Of a DNA stretch of 64,000 bases, positions 45,845-57,150 are shown in pieces. The translations under genes were made by a program, and so were the position numbers. Every line of letters starts with the position of its first letter. Position 1 is the first letter of the stretch. The notes beneath the pieces are model-generated. The model worked only from the letters and a program-made list of their open reading frames with translations, did no database searches and had not been told where the DNA came from. The stretch covers positions 29,810,322-29,874,321 of the forward strand of contig NC_061771.1 of assembly GCF_022458985.1 (NCBI RefSeq), in the 5' to 3' direction. The DNA is from Mugil cephalus. Its lineage: Eukaryota; Chordata; Actinopteri; Mugiliformes; Mugilidae.

Positions 45845-47530
45845 ATGGAGCCGAAAGGAGTTAGCTGGACAGAGAAAACCTTTTTTTTTTCCATCTGTCT
45901 GGTTTCCCCTGAAGGATCCTGGTTTATTCACTTTTGGAACAATTTTTTTCATGAAAATGTATAAAAGCCACTGGGTTTTAAAAAGACCAGAAGGGAATCT
46001 ACAGCTGCCCCCAGTGCAGGAAGACTTTCATACCGAGGCCCGTCCCGGAGAAAAAAAACCCTGTTAGCAGGTTAGTGGGAGCAGCTGAAGAAGACTGGGG
46101 CTCCAAGCTGCTCCAGTGATCACTGCTTTGCTGGACCTGAAGATTTTTGGGCCCGTGAAATTTTTGCAGGGGGGAAGTGAAAGCCTTCAAGTCCCGGGTT
46201 GGGGGCTGTTTGGTTTCTTACTGTGAGAAAAACCCCCCAACCTCATGTGATGTAGCTCCCTTAAGAAACACAAGTGGTGGGGGCCCTCCCAAAAAGCTTC
46301 CCGGGAACATCGCTTCGTATGGGTAAGTTTATGGAGATTTTTTTTTCGTATGATCAGCGGGAAAAATTTTTATCTTGCTCTGTTGGATGAAAATTAAAGG
46401 GCCCCGACACAGTCTCAGCTGCAGCGAAAGGAATGAGAAGCAAAAAGGAGGGGAGGGGATGTAGAAAAACCCCCCAGCAGACGATTCCCGGAGAGACAAA
46501 AACGTGGAGTGCTTAGACGGGCTGAAGGCCCTGGTCACTCTGCTGATAAAAAGTGGAGGGGCAGTCGGGAGATTTCAATGAGATGATCCCTCTCCTCCAG
46601 AAAGAAGCTTGGGTGTGGAGCAGGGGTGGGTCGATCCCCGCGGAAAATGTAAAAAGAGTCGAGTCCAAAAATGTTTAGGGAAGTGGGCTGCAGATCACTG
46701 AGGGGGAGAGGAAAGGTCTGAGCTGAAGCAGCTTTTAAAAAACAGGGATCCAACCAGTTTCTACACCTACCCCTCACTGCCCCCCCCCGTGAGTCTACAC
46801 ACTCATCCGCATTTAAGATTCGTCCCTTTTGAGGAAAATTTGATGGGTGGGGAAAACAGCTGTTTACAGAGGGCCAGAGAGAAACTACAGGGGCTTTTTG
46901 AGAGGGCCCTGGACAAACATTCAGTGACAGTGGCTTTAAGTGGATGTTTTACTGCCACAACCAGAGCCAAAGACCAGAGTTTTTCAGGAAAAATTTCATT
47001 TTGAAATCCACTGGATCCAAAAAAAAAGCAAAAACGGCTGTTATTTTTTGGGGGGGACAGAAAAAAAACGTAATGAATCAACATCAGCTTATTCGATCAT
47101 CCAGCAGATTTACTGATTTTTGGCGGGGCTGAGTAGAGAGAGTCTTTATGGACGTTGTTTTTGGGATGGGGAGTGGAGAGGAAGAAGAGGAGTTTGGGGT
47201 TTTAGCGTCGAACCCCGGGAAAATCGAAAAGGAGGGAAAGAATGGGTTTTTTTGGATTAAAGACAAAAACTTTTGGGAATTTTTGTTTTCACAAAAAAAG
47301 TTTTGAATTTTACCCCCAACAAAGTCCAAAATCCCCTCTCAGGGGCCGGGGTTCCCCCAGAGTAGGAGTGTACCTGGATACAGAGCAGGTCTTTTTTTTC
47401 TTTCTAAGCGTTTTGAAACCATGACCTCCTCCAAAAGGTCCAGGGCCACATTCACTCCGTCTCTATGCTGGATTCGATTCTGGTTTCCTGATTTTGGGGG
47501 CCACTGCTGAAATTGATGAAAGTGAAATAG
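45845..47530 (+). pseudogene. TRIM copy C2, unreadable frame in noisy sequence
   Basis: A fifth TRIM copy, from ATG at 45845 to TAG at 47528-47530. DNA segments of the RING (CCCCAGTGCAGGAAGACTTT), coiled coil and SPRY (AGAGTAGGAGTGTACCTGG) match copy D. It differs from copy C at many positions and has a GGAAGAAGAGGAG tract in the SPRY variable region, closer to D than to B, so it is a distinct paralogue rather than a re-read of C. Confidence 0.72.
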
Positions 47531-48355
47531 ACAGAAGTCTTTCGGGGAAGGGTTTGGTTTTTAAAAGTTTTCTTTAGTCTCCCCGGTGATTTGGGCTCCA
47601 TGGTTGTAGCTGGGGGCTCATTGTTGTGTCATGTCTTCTGCTCGAGATCAAACTGGGCAGTCCCACTTTGTGGGCGGTACTTTGTGGTCTCCTGGTTTGT
47701 TGGGTTTTCTTTATGTTGGGCTTTGTTTTTTTGGGGGGCGCTCCTTCCCGTGTCGGGTTTTGCCCCCGGAGGGGTTCATGCTCCCAAGACTTTGATTCAC
47801 ATAAAAAGACTTTTTTCCACTGAGGAAACTGAAATTTTTTGCTCTGAAAAAGTTTTATCAACAATTTTTGTTGGTGTTTGTTTGTTTGTTCCTTCTTCCC
47901 CGCATGGGCCTCAACAGAGGGGAAAATAGCGGGGCCTTTCCCTTTTTCACAGAGATTTAGTTTTTGACTTTGGAAAAAAGAAATCTACAATTTTCATTTT
48001 TCCCCTGAGTGGGTTTTGGAAATCCACAGGGTTTTTGTTGGGGTTTTTTGTGTTGTTGTTGTTGTTTTTGTTTTTGAAAAAGGTTTAAGAGACGAGCTTT
48101 TGTAAAATTGTAGGATCATGATTTTTCATCAATCAGGACATTTAGGGCATTATTGATTGTACAAGCTGATATTTTGGGGTCCAAAATAATTTTATTGTGT
48201 GGATGAAGTGAATCTGTGATGAAATCACTGAAAAAAGAGTATTGATAGAATTTACTGATTTAATGGGAGAAAAACTGAAATTCAAATGATGAATAAAACT
48301 GCTTTTTTTGTTTCACATGAACAAATGACCGTCTCCCGTTTTTTTTTTTCCAGGA
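47531..48355. other. TRIM C2 3' flank
   Basis: Aligned with the flank of copy D up to TTCCAGGATCTCA at 48350-48360, then homology ends. No minisatellite follows this copy. Confidence 0.5.
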
Positions 48356-49399
48356 TCTCAAACAAAGTCGGGGGAGAAATGTGGAGTGACAAAAAAGTGG
48401 TGACGTGCATTTTATGAAATGAAATTTTAATTTAAATGAGAAAATTGAAAATGGTTCTGTCAACAGGTAAAAAGTCTGAAAAAGAAATCCCCGGGCAGAA
48501 AGTGGGCTTTAGTGGATGTTTAAAAGTGGCCTTTTTATCCCCCAAAAGGGTTGAACGCACCCGAAACATTTGACAGCCCCTTTTTTGTGTTTTTAATTTT
48601 CCCTGATAAAATGTGATGAAGTCAGGAAGGGGGGGCAAAGTGAGGGTTTAGGAGCTTTAACCTCCCCCTACATCCCTGGTTTAGCAGGATGAAAGGGGCC
48701 TTTGTGGTCTTAATCCATTTCCTTGTTAACCTGTGTGACGTTTTAAATACAGGGAAAAATTAAAAAAAGTTTACTGGCCCTTTGGGGAGCCCTTTGCTCC
48801 TTTAGGAAAGAAAAGGGTTTTCCTCGAGACACCGGTGAACTTTTTCAGTCTCTGAGTGAGCTACAGTTTTTGGGTTAAAAAATTTTTTTTCCCGTTTGGG
48901 CTTTTGGAAAACCCCCCAGTTGAGGGAGACTGGTTGGTGGGAGGGGGGGCAGTTTTGGGGTTTTAGACTCCCCCCAGCAAAAAAATTTTTTCCGGGGATA
49001 CCAAATATACTTATTTTATACTGAAACCCGAGGCAAAATTCATGAAGTTTTTCTTTTTATATGTGCTATATTTTTTTTCTTAAAAATAGTAAAAGTGAAG
49101 TTACTTGAATTTTTACTGAAAGAAAAAAGTTAAGACTAAGTTTCCCCAAAACTAAGGAAATTTACTGATACTTTAATATAAAGCTTTTACTTTTTTTAGT
49201 ATTTCGTTTTCTTTTTCTGCCACAAAAAACTAATACTTTTGTTTATGTTGATCCCAAATACAGGGAAAAAGGTCAAGTCCGGCTGTGCTTCCATTGAATT
49301 AAAAACCCCTTTTATGCCTTTTGAAATGTGGGTTAATGTGGTTTTATTTATTTTAAAAAACAGCTCCATGACCCGGGAAAAAGGGGGGTAAGCAACAAA
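48356..49399. other. Unassigned stretch inside the noisy patch
   Basis: No gene recognised. AT-rich, with many homopolymer runs. Confidence 0.4.
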
Positions 49400-50440
49400 T
49401 TAAAAAGTTTCTTTTTTTTTTTGACCTTACTTTAACAGTTTAAAAAAAAGTTGATTTTCAGTAGCCCATACACCAAAAAACACAAATAAACCAAACAAAA
49501 AATAAAAAATAAACCCTACAATTTCAAAATTTTCAAGCTCCAAAAAAAATTCATTTATTAACATCCATTTTTTTTACATTCATACATTTTTTTAAATTTT
49601 TGTAGTTAATTTTATGTGTTTACTCCCAAAAACCAAGTTGCAATTTGTTTTTTTAAAATAGTCTGAGCAACTTGGTGTTAAAATTAAAAACTTCTTCTAT
49701 GATTTTTTTTTTTCTGAAAATGAAAAAAAAACCCGCTTTTTCGGGGTTTTTTGGTTTAAAATTTTGATTTTGGGTTTGAACTTTTTTGTAATTTGAAATT
49801 CTATCATCTCTGGAGTTTCAAAAACCCGGGTGTAATTAAAAAAACCCTTTTGGTGTCTCTAAATTTAATTTTTGGGGGACAAATTTGATGTTTTCAGCAA
49901 TAAGAACAAAGGATTATATTTTCATTTTTTATTTTTTCCCACTTCTTTCAAAAATAAATCAAGAGAGGGGAAAATAAATGAACAGTACAACATTCTAATT
50001 TTTTTTTAAAAAACTAAAAAAATTCTTGACTTTTTAAAAATATGATAAATGTGACTTCCTGTCAGGGTTTTTATCCCTTTTGATTTTACAAAAAACCTTA
50101 AAATTGATTCCTTTTTAATATTAAAATCCTCAATGTATTTAAAGGAAAAAAATTTTATCTTTACTTTCTTTTATAAAAAAAACCTAAAATTAGTTTTTTT
50201 TCAGATTTAACAATTAATTATTTTCTTTAGACCAAAATTTTTTTGGGTGTTTTATTTTCACTCTCAGTATTTTCAGATAATGTTTTTAAGTTGTTTCCTG
50301 AACAGAAGAAATTTGTGTCGTCTGTAAACAAAACGAACCGTAACAATTTAAAACTTCACAAATGTCATTGACATATAAAATAAAAAGTTTCGGCCCCAAA
50401 ACCGAACCTTGAGGGAAGCCACAGTAGTAATAGTAGTAGT
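49400..50440 (-). mobile_element. LINE reverse-transcriptase fragment (L2/CR1-like)
   Basis: Reading the minus strand from 50430, the frame gives FPQGSVLGPKLFILYVNDIC, the motif around the reverse-transcriptase palm. After a frame change comes the FADDTNFFCS-like catalytic region. Sequence further on is too noisy to follow. It is a different family from the LINE at 4454-6170. Confidence 0.6.
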
Positions 50441-50448
50441 AGTAGTAA
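50428..50448. repeat. Short (TAG)n simple repeat
   Basis: About six TAG units, at the right edge of the noisy patch. Confidence 0.8.
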
Positions 50449-50594
50449 TTTTCTGTATGTTCATGTGTTTAATAATGTCTGATGAATGAGTTATGTAGCC
50501 GCCTTATTCTCAGCATGTTTCTGCAGATGAACAGCGCCACACTGTGGACAGAAGTGATACTGCATTTAGCTCTTTGGCCTCGAGCAGTCGTTTA

Positions 50595-50880
50595 CAGAGG
50601 TGGGTAGAGTTGACAAAAATTGTACTCAAGTAAAAGTACTGTTACTAAGAGTAAAAAAAAGTACTTGGTGAAAAAACTACTCAAGTACCGAGTAACTGTT
50701 GAGTGACGTCTGATTTATTTGTTAACACAAGCGTTCAATCAGACAGACCAAAATACAAAATAATCATCTTTAGGTTAATTACAGTTAATCCAATCAATAA
50801 AATAAATTAAAATTAATTAATTACAAAGTAGCTTAAATTAAAATAATAAAACCTAACTATATGTATTACATCATGAATAG
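50595..50880. mobile_element. hAT-like non-autonomous element, 5' part
   Basis: Begins CAGAGGTGGGTAGAGT, followed by ACTCAAGTAAAAGTACTG repeats and the AATTAATTACAAAGTAGC block also present at 15140-15165. The opposite end is not found here, so the element is truncated. Confidence 0.6.
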
Positions 50881-50942
50881 CAGTGGCAGTGGTTTCAGGA
50901 GTGTGAAAATAACAATGTCTTGTCCAAGCAACAACATGTAAA

Positions 50943-51014
50943 CTCCCCGTCAGGGAATCAAACCCCGGTCTTCCGCGTGACAGGCGGAGATACTGTCCAC
51001 TATACTAACGAGGA
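50943..51014 (-). tRNA. tRNA-Asp (anticodon GTC)
   Basis: 72 nt on the minus strand, beginning TCCTCGTTAGTATAGTGG. The acceptor stem TCCTCGT pairs with ACGGGGA (one G-T pair), with discriminator G. The anticodon stem TCCGC/GCGGA closes the loop CTGTCAC with GTC. The T arm CGGGG/CCCTG has one G-T pair. Compared with the usual tRNA-Asp, the T loop reads TTTGATT where TTCGATT is expected, so the internal B box loses a conserved C. A TTTT terminator is about 33 nt downstream. It could be a weak gene or a recent pseudogene. Confidence 0.88.
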
Positions 51015-52129
51015 AGTGATGCCAACATCACCACAAGTTAAGGATCCGTGCGCAGTGATGAAATTATACACGATAATGTGTACATACGGTACCTATTTGC
51101 TCACCCAGCCAAATAACTGAACAGTTTTCTCAATAACAGTACGCAGAGAGCTTCATGGAACGGGTGGAGCCAAAACTTGCCTTCTCATCCAACATCAGTG
51201 TCTGATCTCACAAAAGTGCTTCTGGAAGAATGGTCAAAAATTCCCGTAAACACACTCCTAAGCCTTGTGAAAAGCCACACTGGACACTTCCCCTCACCCT
51301 GGAAGATCGCTCTTGTCACCATGATCAAACTGACTTTCCAAACAACATGACCTGGACCAAAAGCATCAACAGCCTGGAACATGCAAACAACAGACTCAAC
51401 CTTAAAGCCCTCTGTGGCAAACATGGTGCATCACCCTCAACAGTGATCAAAGTCCTTCTATCATACAACCAACCACGACCACTACATACAATCCAGAACA
51501 AAGCATCAAAACTGGCAGAGACTGATTGCACCCGATTCTATATTTTTGAACCTGAAAGGCCTCAGTGACACGTAGGAGGAAAACGGTCTGCGTTTACAGG
51601 GAGGAAGGCAGCCAGAGCCACCTGCAACCCCTCATTCAAAGCCAGTCAGCAATAATGACGAGCGGAAGCAGCAGTGGTAGCATTAGCAGTGGCGCTGATC
51701 ATGAATACATGGATCATGATTAACGTGAAAGATGATCAACGAGACCAGAGTTTATTCACAATAATGCCACAATTATGTCTCTGCTGGACCTCTGCGGGAC
51801 CACCTCCCAATTCAATGAAGTTTTTAAATTTGTGATGAAAAGTTTAGGATCACCTTCTCATTCAGTGTAAGAGAGGGGTCACAGGACACCATAGGGGGTG
51901 TGACTCAGGTCATCACAGACACTGGTGAATAATACACAAAAAACTGAAATATTTCCAAACATAAAAATAAAAAAGTGGATTTTTATTAGGGGGGTTAGTA
52001 GAGCCTTGGACATGTCAATTATTAGTAGCAACATTGATTTTGATGGGTTTTTATTTTTTTTGTAGTGCCCGATTAAAAAATAAAATCACTCCCATTAAGA
52101 CCCATTGAAAATCCATAGAAACAACTACT
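51015..52129. other. Unassigned stretch before the gap
   Basis: An open frame at 51230-51568 (112 codons, containing LNLKALCGKHGASPSTVIKV) matches nothing I know. It may be retroelement debris. No other feature is seen. Confidence 0.4.
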
Positions 52130-52629
52130 NNNNNNNNNNNNNNNNNNNNNNNNNNNNNNNNNNNNNNNNNNNNNNNNNNNNNNNNNNNNNNNNNNNNNNN
52201 NNNNNNNNNNNNNNNNNNNNNNNNNNNNNNNNNNNNNNNNNNNNNNNNNNNNNNNNNNNNNNNNNNNNNNNNNNNNNNNNNNNNNNNNNNNNNNNNNNNN
52301 NNNNNNNNNNNNNNNNNNNNNNNNNNNNNNNNNNNNNNNNNNNNNNNNNNNNNNNNNNNNNNNNNNNNNNNNNNNNNNNNNNNNNNNNNNNNNNNNNNNN
52401 NNNNNNNNNNNNNNNNNNNNNNNNNNNNNNNNNNNNNNNNNNNNNNNNNNNNNNNNNNNNNNNNNNNNNNNNNNNNNNNNNNNNNNNNNNNNNNNNNNNN
52501 NNNNNNNNNNNNNNNNNNNNNNNNNNNNNNNNNNNNNNNNNNNNNNNNNNNNNNNNNNNNNNNNNNNNNNNNNNNNNNNNNNNNNNNNNNNNNNNNNNNN
52601 NNNNNNNNNNNNNNNNNNNNNNNNNNNNN
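52130..52629. other. Assembly gap, 500 N
   Basis: Exactly 500 N, a conventional placeholder for unknown length. The frames that run through it are artefacts. Confidence 0.99.
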
Positions 52630-53167
52630 CTCTCCCTCAAACGTTCTTGTCTTTGAGGCTCAACATCTCCTTCATTATGTAACAACTGTGAAAAGGAAGT
52701 GAATATGACTAATGGCATCATAAGGACTACAGGGAAAACGCTGACTCAGTGTTTGATGTGAGACGTTTGTTGAAGGTTTGTGAATGGGATTCTAACCCAA
52801 TGACCCTCAATGGTTTTATACTTTGCTACTTACACATTGGCTCCAGTTCAGAGTCGGTGGCTACGTCCATCTTTTATTAAGCCTGTGTGAGAAACACTGA
52901 ATGTAAATATAGCTTCTGTTCTTTTTTTTAAATCTATGAAACTCAGCAGGGCGCCTTTAAGAAATGACTTCAGTGACAACTAAATGTCTATTTATGTGTG
53001 AACACACACAAAAAATAAAATGTGTTAGACTGAGTCTTAGTCTCAGACACATTCATGCAGTTTAGATTGAGTGTGGAGCATCTGATGATGCCAACGTCAG
53101 CTGACATGATTCAGATGAGATTTTCTAACTGAGGAACATTGTGTAATGTCTGTGTCTATGATCTTAG
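52630..53167. other. Region upstream of the SLC1A-like exons
   Basis: No exon recognised. If the SLC1A-like gene is complete, its preceding exon (hairpin 2 region) is either in the gap or missing. Confidence 0.4.
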
Positions 53168-53934
53168 TGTGTTTTGTGGCCTTTAAGTGACCGCTGCAAT
53201 ACTGTGGTCATCGTCCTGGGAGACTGCATGGGCCTGGCTCTCGTGTATCAGCTGTCGCGTGAAGAACTGATGAACCCACAGGGAGTGACAGGGTCAGTTT
53301 CTACATGACTCTTTTTAACCCTGGAGGGTCACTGTGGACATTCTGGGTTCCTCTAATTTAATCATCTCTGCATTTCCTACAGAGAAAGACTGACCCATGT
53401 TGTGATCTGTGTGTTGTTGTGTGTGTCCCTTCAGCAGTATAGATGTAGTTGATGGAGGTTGTTAACGCTGTGTCTCTGTGTTGTAAACCTTGGTAGATGT
53501 TAAGTTCATTGTAACCGGACTGAAGACTCCACCTGTTCCTGTGGAGCTCGGTGAACATTTAAAACAAAGCTAAAACAAGGACAACTGGACTTGTTAGAGT
53601 TTTCTCAAAGACTTAAATACAAGTAGCTTGTTAAGTTTTAAAAGACTGGTGGGGTGGTGGACATTTATCAGGAGCATCTCTGAGTGTCCACCTGAAACTC
53701 TCATGACTTGGGTCTGTTAACAACCAGATGATACCGAGCGTATATGAGCAGAGTGCACTAATAAAGTTAAATTAATCTAAATGAATCCTAATACCTAATG
53801 ACCACATTGTACCTGATGTCTGCTCCCCCAGCCAGATCCATGTGGACATCAGTAGCCTGGGCTCCAATGAGGACACCCTCCACACCCTTGAAGAGGTCCC
53901 CTCACACCGGGACAGTGATGACGACTATTTGTAA
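53168..53934 (+). pseudogene. Last two exons of an excitatory amino-acid transporter-like gene (SLC1A family)
   Basis: Exon 53168-53292 (acceptor TGATCTTAG, donor GTCAGT) encodes SDRCNTVVIVLGDCMGLALV, then YQLSREELMNPQGVTG. Exon 53832-53934 (acceptor CTCCCCCAG) joins in phase and encodes QIHVDISSLGSNEDTLHTLE, then an acidic end DSDDDYL before TAA. The pattern DRxxTxxxVLGD followed by a Y-HLS-EEL segment matches transmembrane helix 8 and the start of the C-terminus of glutamate transporters. In the family this helix reads DRxRTxxNVxGD. Here the substrate-binding Arg is Asn and the Asn is Ile, whereas the first Asp and the sodium-binding Asp are kept. The remaining gene is not seen in this window. 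It may be a decayed paralogue or a divergent fish member. Confidence 0.6.
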
Positions 53935-54690
53935 CACACACAACTCGTTTGACTCATTTGTGAGCACAGGAAACGCAGGAAGTAAATGTTAAATGGAGAA
54001 AGTATAGGATCAAATTAGCTCAACATTTCTTCCTGCTCATTTTCAAACATGTTCAGTAAAAATTGTTCAAGTTTTATTTTCTTTGTTGTGTTTTTTTGGC
54101 ATTACATGTTTGAAATAAAGCTTTCATTCATTCATTCGTGCAGCGTTTTCATGGATTTCCACTAAGATGCTTTAACGGATGTACGGCACTTACTGAACCT
54201 CATGTGTTGTAGTTACTGTAGTTGTTTCAGCCGTGTGTGTTCAAGCTGCACTCATCAATTTAAATAGAAATAAAGTGTAGAAGTCATGCGTGTCCTGTTA
54301 TATCTCTTTCTCATGCATTTAAATACTTACATGTAGAAGGAGGCTGATCCTGAACAGCAGGAACTCTGCAGACGTCCTGTCTATTTAAACGCAGGATAAA
54401 GAGCAGAAAGTGAGAAAGCAGCAAGACAACAGATATTAGTTGTAGAATCCCACACAGGCTTTACACTTTGTTTTAGTCCATCCTCTCAAGTTAATTTGCA
54501 CCTTTTTCCAGATCAGACACAAACTGTTCTCCTTTGGCTTAGCCTCAAACATGGTCTGGTATTTTCTAGATAAAAGCTTGATCTGAAATAAACCTAAAAT
54601 AAAAAAGAAACTTGCAGTTTCAGAAGATATGTGTCGTAGAGCGAAATATAAAGTTGAAAACCTTTCAGCAGCCTACCGGAATATAAAATG
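53935..54690. other. 3' flank of the SLC1A-like exons
   Basis: Contains the polyadenylation signal at 54114-54119. The rest is non-coding as far as I can see. Confidence 0.5.
54114..54119 (+). promoter_or_regulatory. Polyadenylation signal AATAAA of the SLC1A-like gene
   Basis: AATAAA lies 180 nt after the TAA stop, followed by a T/C-containing tract with repeated ATTC. Consistent with a once functional 3' end. Confidence 0.6.
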
Positions 54691-55160
54691 TCCCTGAGAT
54701 GATTTCACCGTTACAGGTATAGTGATGGGTAGATGAGGCCTCGTGAAGCGCTGCGGCACGTTACTCAAACTGTGTTTGATACTGTATCGGTGCTGTGTCA
54801 CTGTGTTGCTCAATACTGACACCTGCTGGATTTTAATCATCATTACAGAGACTCAACTGGTTTACTGATTCCATGACCGAGTATATACAATAACATTGTT
54901 TAAGTTATTGTATTATATTTCGTGTACTATATTATTTTATATCTTAATCTAAGCTTAAAATATCTATGATATTTTTTAAATGTACAGGGAATATTGCTTT
55001 CTCTGCCAGCCAGGTATCTGGACCTCAATAATTGAATCGGCTGTGGCGTTGGTTATTTAAAAAACAACAAATTGGCATTTTGGTTTTAGTCATCAATTAC
55101 AAATCAGTACAAGATTTGTAAGAACGTAAATGCACAAATAAGCTGATGAAACTGAATAAC
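54691..55160. repeat. Shared edge block of the duplication units (copy D)
   Basis: Matches 3984-4453 from CCTGAGATGATTTCACCG to GATGAAACTGAATA, then diverges: the LINE found in A and C is absent and about 215 bp of other sequence follow. It therefore marks the left edge of unit D. Confidence 0.78.
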
Positions 55161-55375
55161 ATGCCTGAATATGTTTTCATTATTAATAAAGCGACCAAAG
55201 ATGTAAAATGTATTACAGGTGTTTATTCTAGGTGAAGCTGAGAGTAACTATTGAGTATTGCAACTGGTTTTATGTTGACCAGTTCATAGTTTTTGTAGCC
55301 GAATGAAATTATCCTTGATATCATTTTCATAAAGCGATTTTTTTGTTTCTTTCTTTGCTGAAATCGTAGCTCACA

Positions 55376-56612
55376 CACAGGCGAGACACGAACAGAGAGA
55401 ATGAGAGAGAGGAGGAGGAGGAGGAGGAGGAGGAGGGTTGAGATGTTCACTGATGTGAAATAAATTGATTAATGCACTTTTTCAACATGTGGATTCAAGT
55501 CCGAGTCACAGTCATTGGTGTTAAAGTTCAAATCAAGATGTAAGTCTTTTTATATGTTGTCGAGTCTAATGTCATCAAATTAACGAGTATTAGTTGGTAT
55601 GGAAACGACGTCACGATGGCGTAACGTCACAGCAGGAGCCGAGGTTTTAAATAGAGGCTCTCTGGTGATGGCCTTCAACATCCTCTCTCATCCAGAGGAC
55701 AAAGGGCCCCAATAACCACAAGGAAGGAGGGAAGCCCGGATCTCTGCAGCCGCACCGTTAATGGAAGCTCAAGGCTCGTCTCAACACCGCTGACCAGATG
55801 CCTCGGACACAGGCCGAAGCAACGCCATGTCAGCTGTTCCCCGGCCAAGAGACCCGATAGGCTCCCTCTGGAGTGTCGGCTCTTCCTGTTGTGTCTTCTG
55901 AAGGAGTCGGAGGATGTTGGCCGACGGAGGCCCTGTGTTTTTACAGGGGGCTCATTGTTTCTTTTTTTAATCAGTTCTCCTCCAAACACACAAAATATCA
56001 ACGTTGGGCGCCAGACAGGATTCACACTGTCAGAAAATAATTTATAGTTTTATATTCATGAAGATAATTGGAGAGGCAAGAAAAAGACCCAGCTATTGCC
56101 TCCCTACAAAATTAACACCACAAGGAAAACAAAGAAAATCAGTTCAGGGATTAATGTTTCTTTTAAGTTCAACAAAGGTTGATTACAGCTTCAATCCTCA
56201 GATATTCAAATATATCAGTAAGAAAACAAAGAAAATCAGTTCAGTTTTTTCATCTAAAGTGTCATGATGTTCAGACTTTGGTCTGAGTTGATTTGATTTG
56301 TTTGCTGTGGCTCAGTTGTTCATTTAAAGCTTTGATTAAAATGTTAAACAATAGAAATGAAATAAACAGTGAAGGATAAAATCACATTTCAACACACAAA
56401 TCATTCATAATTGTTGAATTAGAACAAAATAAAAGACTTCCCTTCACTACTGCCGACCAGGAAATAAACACAGTCCCTCCTTCTTTGTCACGTGTTTAGT
56501 TTTATGATGCAACTGTTGATCGAGGTTCAAATCTGCAGCTACTTCCTGCTCTGAAACATTTTTTCTGTTCCTGCTGTGAAGTGAAGCAGTTCCTCCGTGC
56601 AGCTACAAACAA
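55376..56612 (+). promoter_or_regulatory. TRIM D leader: upstream region and noncoding exon
   Basis: Begins with a GGA-rich run near 55409-55437. Contains the block at 55806-56186 that is absent from unit A, including TGGCGCCCAACGT on the minus strand (56001-56013), and a CACGTG E-box at 56489-56494. The probable noncoding first exon ends at 56612 just before GTAAGTAGG. The same design is present in all five copies. Confidence 0.5.
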
Positions 56613-56992
56613 GTAAGTAGGCTCTGACCGTTTGTATTCACTGTAGATTATTTACCTGACTGATGGTAGGTCATTCATTCAGATCAGGAAATCAGATCAA
56701 ATCAAGAGTTTTAACATTGGCTCCTTTAAACGTTCAACGTTAACGTGGAAAATCTCTTCCTGGACTCTTGGTTGTTCAGCACTAGTTAATAAATGTCAGG
56801 ATAATAAGAGCAACGTGTGTGTAACTGTAACACGTCTGTGGCGTCTATGACCATGAATGATGTGGATTTTATTGTGACTTGTTTTGTCGTCTGCTCCTCT
56901 TCCTGGAACAAGTCAGAGTCTGATAACTCCTCCCTCTTCCTGGAGCAGCTCCACTCATATTTCCTCATGTCTCCTTGTTCCCTCCCCTTTAG
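56613..56992 (+). other. Predicted 5' UTR intron of TRIM D
   Basis: 380 bp between GTAAGTAGG and a pyrimidine-rich CCTCCCCTTTAG. Both sites are conserved in the other copies even though the sequence is noncoding. The ATG follows 158 nt after the acceptor. Confidence 0.5.
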
Positions 56993-57150
56993 ATCTCTAC
57001 ATTGAAGATGGGTGTAAGCAGCATGTGGTGAAGTGTGAGAGCTGACAGGCTCCATTCACTGTACAATCACATGTTGTTCAGATCAGAGCTCAGACTAGTT
57101 TCACTTCTAGCAAACAGAAACTCACACAGTCGTCGACACTGAGAGGTGAA

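Larger units (their letters stand above)
33234..50400. other. Low-accuracy sequence patch (probable uncorrected long-read fill)
   Basis: From an enlarged T-run at 33239 onward, sequence that aligns with the clean units carries frequent substitutions of a base by its neighbour, stretched G, C, A and T runs, and small losses. All feature classes are affected equally: LINE, TRIM, minisatellite and flanks. Near 50400 the pattern ends within a few bases. Such uniform damage with sharp edges is technical. Reading frames inside this span should not be interpreted. Confidence 0.85.

Noticed and set aside
33815-48638. Numerous frames of 60-300 codons in the noisy block
   Set aside because: Frames here reflect sequence noise. 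Only segments that align with clean units were annotated.
51230-51568. 112-codon frame as a possible new gene
   Set aside because: No start-site, splice or family evidence; possibly retroelement debris, so left as unassigned.
52105-52721. Two open frames of 183 and 198 codons through 52130-52629
   Set aside because: They consist of N bases in the assembly gap.
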